Source: Acidimicrobiaceae bacterium
GTDB lineage: Bacteria; Actinomycetota; Acidimicrobiia; Acidimicrobiales; MedAcidi-G1
DNA length: 5,709 bases
Reading direction: 5' to 3'
Assembly: GCA_002713545.1 (NCBI GenBank)
Contig: PATJ01000039.1
Coordinates: 7,093-12,801 of the forward strand
In this document: piece by piece, positions 1-5,629 of the stretch
How the letters are laid out: each line of letters starts with the position of its first letter
Position numbering within the stretch: the first letter of the stretch is position 1
Program-made: the position numbers and the translations under genes
Notes under the pieces: model-generated
The model's input: only the letters and a program-made list of their open reading frames with translations
Databases searched by the model: none
Told to the model about the DNA's origin: nothing

Positions 1-720
1 AGGGTTTATGGTGGTCAAGTAGTTGCTCAAGCTTTAAGAGCTGCCGCATCAACAGTTGAAGAAGATCGTCGTGTCCACTCACTTCACGCTTACTTTATTA
101 GGGGTGGAACTAGTGACGAACCAATTAGATACGAAGTTGACCGGCTAAGGAACGGGCGTTCGTTCACTACAAGGAGAGTTGTAGCTCGCCAATCTGATGG
201 AGCCATCTTAAATCTGTCGTGCTCATTCCAAAAAGATGAAGAACAAGTAGATATTCAGGAGTCCTCTCTTCCAGATGACGCCGGCAATCCAGACGATTAT
301 GAATCTGAGAATTGGGCTCCCCTCTTAGAGCGAAAGCCCACTTCTTCCTCTTCTTCCGGAAGGGCCGCTACTTGGCTGAAAGTTCATGGGCCTATTCCTG
401 ATGATCCAATTCTTCAAGCTTGTGCATTAGCTTTTGCTAGCGATGACGTTCCTACAGAAGCAGTTAGCACTTCTCATCCAAAAATAGCTGAAGTTCGTGA
501 AGGTTGGAGCGGTTATGCAGAGCTATTCATTGGAGCAAGTTTGGATCATGCGATTTGGTTCCATAGGAACGCTAGAGCAGATGATTGGCAATTTCATGAT
601 TTTCGGTCTCATGGGCTGAATGGGGGTCGCGGTCTTTCTACAGGAGAAATTTTCACTTCTGATGGCCTTCACGTAGCAACTGTTGCTCAGGAAGCACTCT
701 TGCGGGAGCGAACCAGGTAG
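1..720 (+). CDS. tesB: Acyl-CoA thioesterase II (TesB family), 5'-truncated by window edge
   Basis: The frame is open from the first base and ends at TAG 718-720, giving the last 239 residues of a protein usually near 270-290 residues. By comparison with E. coli TesB, about 30 N-terminal residues lie outside the window. TesB enzymes are cytoplasmic double-hotdog hydrolases that split acyl-CoA into free acid and CoA. Visible hallmarks, numbered within the fragment, are V-Y-G-G-Q-V-V-A-Q-A (2-11), H-S-L-H-A-Y-F (26-32), G-P-I-P-D-D-P (130-136) and S-L-D-H-A-I-W-F-H (180-188). The C-terminal end has G-G-R-G-L (208-212) and V-A-Q-E (228-231). Asp182 and Gln230 align with the catalytic Asp and Gln of the family, and Ser203 is the likely Ser/Thr member of the triad. 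The linker between the two hotdog halves is short and has a five-serine run (115-119). The next gene begins 28 bp downstream, so it is probably co-transcribed. Substrate chain length cannot be inferred. Confidence 0.93.
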   Translation, partial: RVYGGQVVAQALRAAASTVEEDRRVHSLHAYFIRGGTSDEPIRYEVDRLRNGRSFTTRRVVARQSDGAILNLSCSFQKDEEQVDIQESSLPDDAGNPDDYESENWAPLLERKPTSSSSSGRAATWLKVHGPIPDDPILQACALAFASDDVPTEAVSTSHPKIAEVREGWSGYAELFIGASLDHAIWFHRNARADDWQFHDFRSHGLNGGRGLSTGEIFTSDGLHVATVAQEALLRERTR

Positions 721-748
721 AAGTCTAAAAATTAGAAATAGGTTAAGA

Positions 749-1696
749 ATGAGTGATACTAATGTCTCGATATTGTGGGAAGCCGTCAGCTACATCCGTG
801 TTGAAGAAATAAAGAAAGCTTTCCCTAATGTAAATTTTGTCGACGTTTCTCCGGGGGTGGAACTTGACGAAGAACTCAGAGGGGAGATCTTTCTTGTCAC
901 ACCTACGCGTGACACCGCTGAACTACCTAAATTTTTAGACAAAGGAGTTAAGTGGGTTCACATAATGGCTCATGGGGTTGATGGATTGCCTTTTGAGATG
1001 TTAAACGACTGCGTGGTTACTTGTTCTAGAGGTGCTTCATCTACACCCATCGCTGAATGGGCTGTCACTATGATTCTCTCTCATACAAAAAAGATTCCGG
1101 AAAGTTGGATTTCCAAAGAACCTGAAAACTGGTTTCTTGCTCCACTTGAAACGCTCTCTGGCGCAACAGTGGCCTTACTGGGGTTTGGATCAATAAATCA
1201 GGAAATCGCTAAACGTTTGGAACCTTTCGGTTGCCGAATTGTCGCTGTTCGTAACAGCAAAAGTAAATCGTCCGTGCCGAATGTCGAAATGCTCCCCACG
1301 CTCGAAGAAGCAGTTTCCGAAGCAGATCATGTTGTTATTGGTCTTCCTCTTACAGAAGAAACTCATCACATCGTTAATGACCGTCTGATGAAACTTATGA
1401 AGCCAGGAGCTCACCTTGTAAATATCGCTCGGGGTGACATCGTGGATCAAGAAGCTTTATTCGAAAACCTTGAATCGGGCCAAATCAATAGAGCTTCTTT
1501 GGATGTTGTTACCCCTGAACCGCTGCCTGAAGGGCACTGGCTTTACTCCGACCCAAGAGTAAAGTTAAGTGCTCATATTTCATGGGCAAGTCCAGATTTT
1601 TTGGATCAACTTCACGACTTGTTTTTATCAAATCTCGAAAAATGGCTTTCGGGTTTACCTCTTGATGGTCTAGTCGACATCAAGAAAGGCTATTAA
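749..1696 (+). CDS. D-2-hydroxyacid dehydrogenase (NAD(P)-dependent, phosphoglycerate/hydroxypyruvate dehydrogenase-like)
   Basis: This 315-residue protein has the usual family length. Such enzymes interconvert 2-ketoacids and D-2-hydroxyacids in the cytoplasm. The substrate-binding half includes H-G-V-D-G (75-79) and S-R-G-A-S-S-T-P-I-A-E (93-103). The Rossmann domain starts with V-A-L-L-G-F-G-S-I-N (141-150). The catalytic residues are in place: Arg228 in N-I-A-R-G-D, Glu257 in P-E-P-L-P, and His276 in S-A-H-I-S. The nucleotide-binding loop reads G-x-G-x-I-N where G-x-G-x-x-G is usual. The end of the second strand carries Arg168 rather than an acidic residue, which suggests NADP(H) preference (inference). 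I chose ATG 749 because an in-frame TTG at 683 would add 22 atypical residues and run 38 bp into the thioesterase gene. Its Shine-Dalgarno is weak (AGG at 740-742). The substrate is not determinable; glyoxylate/hydroxypyruvate-type reductase is one option. Confidence 0.9.
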   Translation: MSDTNVSILWEAVSYIRVEEIKKAFPNVNFVDVSPGVELDEELRGEIFLVTPTRDTAELPKFLDKGVKWVHIMAHGVDGLPFEMLNDCVVTCSRGASSTPIAEWAVTMILSHTKKIPESWISKEPENWFLAPLETLSGATVALLGFGSINQEIAKRLEPFGCRIVAVRNSKSKSSVPNVEMLPTLEEAVSEADHVVIGLPLTEETHHIVNDRLMKLMKPGAHLVNIARGDIVDQEALFENLESGQINRASLDVVTPEPLPEGHWLYSDPRVKLSAHISWASPDFLDQLHDLFLSNLEKWLSGLPLDGLVDIKKGY

Positions 1697-1733
1697 TGCC
1701 ACAACGTAAACGGCTCTCCGGTTAACCTTGTGT

Positions 1734-1740
1734 AGGAGGT
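1734..1740 (+). promoter_or_regulatory. Strong Shine-Dalgarno site of the cyclase-family gene
   Basis: AGGAGGT, an essentially complete match to the anti-Shine-Dalgarno sequence, ends four bases before ATG 1745. It is much stronger than any other ribosome binding site in the window. This supports the start choice and suggests that the hydrolase is translated at a high rate within the presumed left operon. Confidence 0.85.
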
Positions 1741-1744
1741 AAGA

Positions 1745-2692
1745 ATGGTTTTACCTAAAGGTTTTCTTCAAATTTCTAATCGAGTTAGGAATTGGGGACG
1801 CTGGGGCGATGATGATCAGCTTGGAACACTTAATTTCATTACTTCAGAGGTTGTAAAAAATGCCGCCGGATGCATCAGAACTGGAGAAAGATTTCCGCTA
1901 GCGGTAACTCTTGAAAAAGAAGGCATCCAAGTTGGTTTTATACCAGGACGCATTAATCCGCTTCTAGAAATGATCTCAGTTAATGAACCTATAGATAGCG
2001 AAGCCGGACTTGATAGTTTCCACACTAGTGATGATGCAATTCAGATGGGCCTACAAGCTGGAACCCATTGGGACGGTCTCTGTCACGCTTCCTACAATGG
2101 TCTCGTTTATAACGGTTACTCATCTGAAACAATTACTAGCGATAAAGGCGCAACGCGTTGCGGTATAGAAAATCTAAGAACTGTTTGCTCAAGAGGTGTT
2201 CTTTTAGATGTTGCTAGAGCTAAAGGGGTTGATGTCTTGGAGTGTCCATATGCAATAACAGCAGAAGATCTAGACGATGCAGCCGCGTTAGGTAATGTGG
2301 AAATTAAGAGTGGCGACATCGTGCTGGTAAGAACCGGAAGAATGTCTATATATGAATCTGAAGGTGGTATGGCCTATTGTCTGGGTCCCTCTGGAGACGG
2401 TTCGAATGCAGGGTTTTCGCTTTCTACGGTCGAATGGTTACACGACCATGAGGTAGCTGCAGTAGCTAATGACACTCTCGCATTTGAGGTTTACCCATCT
2501 GAAGATGTCCCGATGGCCGTTCACATGCTTCATTTGGTAGATATGGGTCTGACACAGGGGCAAAATTGGAATCTGGAATCTCTAGCTCATGCATGCGAAA
2601 ATGACGGAATCTATGACTTCTTCTTAAGCGCTACTCCAGAACCGTTTCTGGGAGGTGTTGGATCTCCTGTAGCCCCCGTAGCGATTAAATAA
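1745..2692 (+). CDS. Cyclase family protein (putative metal-dependent hydrolase, kynurenine formamidase-like superfamily)
   Basis: This 315-residue protein belongs to the long form of the cyclase superfamily (Pfam Cyclase), which includes KynB-type arylformamidases, isatin hydrolases and other metal-dependent amide or ring hydrolases. Recognisable blocks are N-W-G-R-W-G-D-D-D-Q-L-G-T-L-N (16-30), the metal-site region G-T-H-W-D-G-L-C-H (106-114) followed by Y-N-G-Y (122-125), and S-G-D-I-V-L-V-R-T-G (189-198). A-N-D-T-L-A-F-E (241-248) and a C-terminal G-G-V-G-S-P-V-A-P-V-A-I-K (303-315) complete the pattern. His108, Asp110 and His114 are probable metal ligands. Position 104, where KynB has a metal-binding His, is Gln, and the position matching the KynB active-site Glu appears to be Gln273. 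No signal peptide is seen, so it is cytoplasmic. The 48 bp gap to the dehydrogenase gene implies shared transcription. The exact reaction is unknown. Confidence 0.85.
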   Translation: MVLPKGFLQISNRVRNWGRWGDDDQLGTLNFITSEVVKNAAGCIRTGERFPLAVTLEKEGIQVGFIPGRINPLLEMISVNEPIDSEAGLDSFHTSDDAIQMGLQAGTHWDGLCHASYNGLVYNGYSSETITSDKGATRCGIENLRTVCSRGVLLDVARAKGVDVLECPYAITAEDLDDAAALGNVEIKSGDIVLVRTGRMSIYESEGGMAYCLGPSGDGSNAGFSLSTVEWLHDHEVAAVANDTLAFEVYPSEDVPMAVHMLHLVDMGLTQGQNWNLESLAHACENDGIYDFFLSATPEPFLGGVGSPVAPVAIK

Positions 2693-2714
2693 CTTTTCGA
2701 TCTGAGCCTCACGA

Positions 2715-2754
2715 CACAGGTGAAAAACGTCACCTTGTGAGTTTAATATTTTAT
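2715..2754 (+). terminator. Possible Rho-independent terminator of the left operon
   Basis: The arms 2715-2723 and 2730-2739 form a 9 bp stem with one bulged T, closing a six-base loop. An outer pairing of CTCAC (2708-2712) with GTGAG (2737-2741) is an alternative. The tract that follows, GTTTAATATTTT, is T-rich but interrupted. The hairpin lies 22 bp after the stop of the cyclase gene. The interrupted T tract makes it a mediocre terminator. The same sequence is also an excellent Crp-type palindrome, annotated separately, so the two readings compete. Confidence 0.4.
2718..2735. promoter_or_regulatory. Candidate Crp/GlxR-type operator upstream of the cyclic-nucleotide-binding gene
   Basis: This is a perfect inverted repeat, AGGTGA-AAAACG-TCACCT, with six-base arms and a six-base spacer. 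Its core, GTGA-N6-TCAC, is the core of the Crp consensus (TGTGA-N6-TCACA) and of actinobacterial GlxR/Crp sites. The centre is about 62 bp upstream of ATG 2789. No confident -35/-10 pair could be placed nearby, so activation or repression cannot be predicted. It may instead be the stem of a terminator. Confidence 0.4.
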
Positions 2755-2788
2755 TAGCCAACAGAATATATGTGTAGGAAATAAAGAA

Positions 2789-3214
2789 ATGGTAGTTATG
2801 AAAACAAAATCTTTACCCAATGAAATGAATCAGGTCCCTCTTTTTTCGGGACTTTCTAAATCCGAAATAAAGGCTCTTAAAAAACTCATGACAGCTGTAA
2901 ATATAAATTCAGGAAAAACTGTTGTCCGAGAAGGAGATGTTGGAAGAGAATTCATGATCATCCGCAGTGGAACAGCTTCGGTTAGTCGAGAAGGAAATAC
3001 ATTCGCCCAATTAGGTCCGGGTGATTTTTTTGGCGAAATGAGTCTTCTCGGTGAAGGACCTAGGTCAGCTACTGTTACTGCTGAAACTGACTTAATTCTT
3101 GAAGCATTAAACAGACGTGAGTTTGCAACCATGCTTCATAAAAACCCCGAAATCGCAAAGAAGATTTTGGCTGATGCAAATAGCCGGTCAGAGCAAAAAT
3201 CATCAATTAATTAA
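2789..3214 (+). CDS. Stand-alone cyclic nucleotide-binding domain protein (Crp-like sensor domain, no output domain)
   Basis: This 141-residue protein consists almost entirely of one cNMP-binding domain (about residues 15-125). The pattern includes P-L-F-S-G-L-S (17-23), a glycine-rich V-V-R-E-G-D-V-G (45-52), and L-G-P-G-D-F-F-G-E-M (75-84). The phosphate-binding cassette F-G-E-M-S-L-L-G-E-G-P-R-S-A-T-V spans 81-96. Glu83 and Arg92, the residues that hold the ribose and cyclic phosphate in Crp and PKA, are both present, so ligand binding is expected. The domain ends with a short helix (about 117-131) and a polar tail. There is no helix-turn-helix, kinase, channel or transferase domain, whereas Crp regulators are about 200-230 residues. 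ATG 2789 is preferred because AGGA (2776-2779) lies nine bases upstream; ATG 2798 is possible. It has its own 96 bp upstream region. The partner and role are unknown. Confidence 0.9.
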   Translation: MVVMKTKSLPNEMNQVPLFSGLSKSEIKALKKLMTAVNINSGKTVVREGDVGREFMIIRSGTASVSREGNTFAQLGPGDFFGEMSLLGEGPRSATVTAETDLILEALNRREFATMLHKNPEIAKKILADANSRSEQKSSIN

Positions 3215-3311
3215 AATACTTAAATAGACAATTATCTTTTAGATATTATTCCCTATAGCTAAACCACTAATTAAGTGGGATGCTAGATAAGTGGGAAAGA
3301 AAATTTTTTAA
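3215..3311. other. AT-rich intergenic region with hairpin and direct repeats before the ribokinase gene
   Basis: This 97 bp gap is strongly AT-rich and likely carries the promoter of the ribokinase/nucleoside hydrolase pair, but I could not place a convincing -35/-10 combination. It contains a small hairpin, CCACT-AATTA-AGTGG (3264-3278), and a 9 bp direct repeat TAAGTGGGA at 3272-3280 and 3288-3296 (16 bp start to start). The left hairpin arm could pair with either repeat copy. An in-frame TAA (3309-3311) abuts the downstream start codon. Confidence 0.6.
3272..3296 (+). repeat. Paired 9 bp direct repeat TAAGTGGGA
   Basis: Two exact copies of TAAGTGGGA lie at 3272-3280 and 3288-3296, separated by seven bases. 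They sit 16-40 bp upstream of the ribokinase start codon. Tandem half-sites on one face pattern could bind a regulator, but chance occurrence in such AT-rich DNA cannot be excluded. Confidence 0.45.
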
Positions 3312-4223
3312 TTGGGTGAATCAAATAGAGTCGTAGTAATAGGTTCCGCAAATATCGATTTAGTATCTTCTGTGGCCAGCTTACCTGTACCGGGAGAAAC
3401 TGTTTTAGGAAACAGTTTCATTAAGACCCCTGGTGGGAAAGGTGCCAATCAGGCTGTAGCAGCATCAAAACTCGGAGGCGAGGTCTCGTTTGTCGGTTGT
3501 ATAGGCTCTGATCAAGAAGGTGAGATATTACGATCAAGTCTAAAAAACGCAAATGTTAACTGTGACTTTCTTATTTCTCGTCCAGAAGTCTCTACCGGAA
3601 ATGCGATGATTGGGGTTGACGCAGAAGGTAACAATTCAATAATTGTAAATTCTGGGGCTAATAGTGCTTTAACTCAAGAAGATATAGTTGCGGCTAAGGA
3701 AATAGTCGAATCTGCACAAGTCGTTCTGATGCAGCTGGAAATCTCAACTAAATGTTTAGAAGTTGCCGTTGAAATGGCGAGTGGAATTAAAATTCTGAAC
3801 CCTGCACCTGTAGTTGATATCTCAAAAAAGTTGTTGGAAAAAATAGATGTACTCATCCCAAACCGAATAGAGCTGGCACGTTTATCCAATAAGGAAAGTT
3901 TTGAAAACCTTGACGAATTGGAAGCTGCGGCTAAAGGTCTTGGCATTCAAACAGTCATAGTGACTTTGGGAAGCGCAGGCGCATTACTAGTTTCAGATAA
4001 ACAAACGGAGTTGATTTCTTCACCAGCAGTTGAAAGTGTTGACACTACTGGAGCAGGCGATGCTTTCTGTGGTTCGATGGCTGAATCGTTATCAAGAGGT
4101 TTGAGTTTTCTGGAAAGTGTTGAATATTCTGTAACTGCGGGTGCTCTATCAACAACCACTTACGGAGCGCAGATCTCAATGCCCACACGCTCAGAAGTCG
4201 ACTCGTTCTTAGGTGAAATATAA
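3312..4223 (+). CDS. rbsK: Ribokinase (PfkB family carbohydrate kinase)
   Basis: Ribokinase phosphorylates D-ribose with ATP to ribose 5-phosphate in the cytoplasm. At 303 residues the protein is close to E. coli RbsK (309). The N-terminal V-V-V-I-G-S-A-N-I-D-L-V (7-18) carries the sugar-contacting Asn14 and Asp16. PfkB signature 1 is P-G-G-K-G-A-N-Q-A-V-A-A (40-51). M-Q-L-E (140-143), N-P-A-P (163-166) and N-R-I-E (184-187) follow. The last signature is D-T-T-G-A-G-D-A-F-C-G (244-254), with catalytic base Asp250 and the anion-hole G-A-G. TTG 3312 is essentially forced: TAA at 3309-3311 closes the frame immediately upstream, and no ATG or GTG occurs before the conserved first strand. No good Shine-Dalgarno is seen; GGGA at 3293-3296 is too far. 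The nucleoside hydrolase follows after 10 bp, which supports a ribose-salvage role. Another pentose or nucleoside kinase specificity in the PfkB family is possible but less likely. Confidence 0.92.
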   Translation: MGESNRVVVIGSANIDLVSSVASLPVPGETVLGNSFIKTPGGKGANQAVAASKLGGEVSFVGCIGSDQEGEILRSSLKNANVNCDFLISRPEVSTGNAMIGVDAEGNNSIIVNSGANSALTQEDIVAAKEIVESAQVVLMQLEISTKCLEVAVEMASGIKILNPAPVVDISKKLLEKIDVLIPNRIELARLSNKESFENLDELEAAAKGLGIQTVIVTLGSAGALLVSDKQTELISSPAVESVDTTGAGDAFCGSMAESLSRGLSFLESVEYSVTAGALSTTTYGAQISMPTRSEVDSFLGEI

Positions 4224-4233
4224 AGTTGCTCTT

Positions 4234-5175
4234 ATGACTTCTGAATCTAAACCGAAAATTATTCTTGATTGCGATCCGGGCGTTGATGATGCGATAGCAA
4301 TTATTACTGCGTACAGGTGGGCAAATATTGTGGGTATCACTTCAGTATCTGGAAATGTGCCAGTTGAATATACGACTTCTAATGCATTGAAAATGAGAAA
4401 ACTTCTCAATATCGATACGCCTCTTCATAGCGGTGCATCTAGGCCCATCGCGAGTGAACCTTTTCATGCTTCTCATGTACATGGACAAACAGGGCTTGGT
4501 AATACTGACTTACCTGAGCCTGATGATCTTGCTGATTCTGATGACGCGGTTGGTTTTATTTTAGAAAAAACTCGTGAGGAAGAAGGAATACATTTAGTGC
4601 CAATTGGACCGCTGACAAACATTGCACTTGCCATAAAAGCTGATCCGTCTTTGGTTAACAGAGTCGCTTCAATTACTTTGATGGGTGGCGGCGCAGGAGT
4701 TGGGAACGTAACCCCCGCTGCTGAGTTTAATATTTTTGCAGATCCTGAAGCTGCTGATTTAGTTTTTAGATCAGGTGCACATTTGAATATGCTAGGGCTT
4801 AATCTCACCCACCAAGTTCTGATGGGTTCAATGCATGCTGATTATTGTTACGCATTAGGCACTCCCGTCGCTAAAACAGCTGGCGACCTTCTCAGTTTTA
4901 ATGGCAGGACTCATGGAACAGAAACGGGATCGAATTTAGGAGCTATGCACGACCCTTGTGCTGTTTTAGCTGTCACCCACCCTGATCTTTTCACGAGCAA
5001 ACTTAGGTCTGTAGTAATTGAACTTGAAGGCTCTCATACTAGAGGACAGACACTCGTCGATGAAAGAGAATGGGTTAGTAGCGAAAAAAACTGCAATGTT
5101 TACTATGAAGTAGATTCAGAAAAAGTCATAGAGCTTATTCTTCAAGCTGTCAGTGAGTTCGATCCAAACGGTTGA
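4234..5175 (+). CDS. Inosine-uridine-preferring nucleoside hydrolase (ribonucleoside hydrolase, RihA/B/C-like)
   Basis: The enzyme hydrolyses the N-glycosidic bond of ribonucleosides to a free base and ribose. At 313 residues it has the family length. The Ca2+/ribose site is complete: D-C-D-P-G-V-D-D-A (12-20), with Asp12, Asp14 (the likely general base), Asp18 and Asp19. Further along are Asn41 in S-G-N-V, G-P-L-T-N (125-129), L-M-G-G-G (149-153), E-F-N-I-F-A-D-P-E-A-A (164-174) with Asn166, and H-D-P (239-241) with Asp240 as the remaining Ca2+ ligand and His239 as the usual leaving-group residue. ATG 4234 is preferred, 10 bp after the ribokinase stop. A GTG at 4213 would overlap ribokinase by 11 bp and add seven residues with no family support. 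Neither start has a clear Shine-Dalgarno, so translational coupling to ribokinase is likely. Base preference cannot be assigned. The last 26 bp overlap the convergent minus-strand gene. Confidence 0.93.
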   Translation: MTSESKPKIILDCDPGVDDAIAIITAYRWANIVGITSVSGNVPVEYTTSNALKMRKLLNIDTPLHSGASRPIASEPFHASHVHGQTGLGNTDLPEPDDLADSDDAVGFILEKTREEEGIHLVPIGPLTNIALAIKADPSLVNRVASITLMGGGAGVGNVTPAAEFNIFADPEAADLVFRSGAHLNMLGLNLTHQVLMGSMHADYCYALGTPVAKTAGDLLSFNGRTHGTETGSNLGAMHDPCAVLAVTHPDLFTSKLRSVVIELEGSHTRGQTLVDEREWVSSEKNCNVYYEVDSEKVIELILQAVSEFDPNG

Positions 5176-5629
5176 CAGCAGCAATCCATAATCTTTCTTG
5201 CACCGCTGGGCATAGTTTATAAGTAGCTTCCATCAAGAAATCAGCCGCTGAGCTTGTTTCAAGCTCTTCTTTTCTAACCTCCCAAACGAAACCACGTTTC
5301 GGATGGTCTTGTTTTAGTTGCCAAGAAACAGGTGCATGAATTCCTTCATGTTCAAGAATTTCACTTGCGTTTCTTCCCGCGCCGTGTGCTATTCCTAAAG
5401 ACACCAAACTGTCTTCTCCTTCAAAAACCATCGTTCCGACCGGCACTTGTGGTCCTCTTGCTGAAAACCAACTAAATAAACCCGGTGTTTCGCCTCGTGA
5501 GTCGTCTTCCACTACAGGTTCTACATTGACCCAACCATTTATAGATAGAACTTTTTCAAAAGCTGCTGCTAATTCATCTTTTTGAGCGTCTTCGAGTTCG
5601 AGTATCTCATGTAAATAATTTTGTTTCAT
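5150..5629 (-). CDS. Hypothetical protein, 159 residues, unrecognised family
   Basis: I do not recognise this protein. It starts at ATG 5629-5627 and ends at TGA 5152-5150. It is soluble-looking, with no signal peptide or membrane segment. An acidic, probably helical N-terminus (about 1-30) precedes a mixed region with G-L-F-S-W-F-S-A-R-G-P (50-60), H-G-A-G-R-N-A (82-88) and Q-D-H-P-K-R-G-F-V-W-E-V (107-118). A C-terminal probably helical stretch (about 127-155) ends the protein. The pattern of charged and aromatic residues is that of a real folded protein. It is a credible gene because its start overlaps the upstream gene's stop as ATGA, the hallmark of translational coupling, and because the strand is otherwise empty from 5176. 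The upstream fragment is phosphatase/arsenate-reductase-like, but that alone does not assign a function. Its 3' end overlaps the nucleoside hydrolase gene by 26 bp, tail to tail. Confidence 0.75.
   Translation of the reverse strand: MKQNYLHEILELEDAQKDELAAAFEKVLSINGWVNVEPVVEDDSRGETPGLFSWFSARGPQVPVGTMVFEGEDSLVSLGIAHGAGRNASEILEHEGIHAPVSWQLKQDHPKRGFVWEVRKEELETSSAADFLMEATYKLCPAVQERLWIAAVNRLDRTH

Noticed and set aside
343..357. TCT/TCC-rich run coding five serines in the thioesterase as a possible phase-variable repeat
   Set aside because: The codons are mixed and the run is short and in frame. It sits in the variable linker between hotdog halves, so it is better seen as low-complexity linker.
683..748. 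Upstream TTG start for the 2-hydroxyacid dehydrogenase
   Set aside because: It would add 22 residues rich in Arg/Lys that have no family counterpart and would lie partly inside the thioesterase gene. ATG 749 begins the first expected strand.
895..914. Inverted repeat TGTCAC-N8-GTGACA
   Set aside because: It lies inside the dehydrogenase coding region, the half-sites face the wrong way for a Crp operator, and six-base arms arise readily by chance.
1720..1727. Palindrome GGTTAACC in the gap before the cyclase gene
   Set aside because: Eight bases without a loop or T-tract are too short to call an operator or terminator.
2741..2788. Promoter for the cNMP-binding gene (TAATAT or GAATAT as -10)
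   Set aside because: The region is AT-rich enough to give many -10 look-alikes, and none has a -35 at acceptable spacing.
2830..3132. Long opposite-strand open frame within the cNMP-binding gene, and similar antisense frames in the other genes
   Set aside because: These mirror strongly supported genes, lack recognisable motifs and ribosome binding sites, and have compositions typical of antisense shadows.
3272..3296. MraZ-box-like repeats (AGTGGGA copies)
   Set aside because: MraZ boxes have tightly spaced repeats of about 10 bp upstream of the mra/dcw cluster. Here the spacing is 16 bp and no division genes are present.
3291..3311. GTG 3291 as an upstream start of ribokinase
   Set aside because: It is in frame but runs into TAA at 3309-3311 after six codons.
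4213..4233. GTG start for the nucleoside hydrolase overlapping ribokinase
   Set aside because: The seven added residues have no family support, and there is no better ribosome binding site there. ATG 4234 gives the standard short lead before D-C-D-P-G. It cannot be fully excluded.
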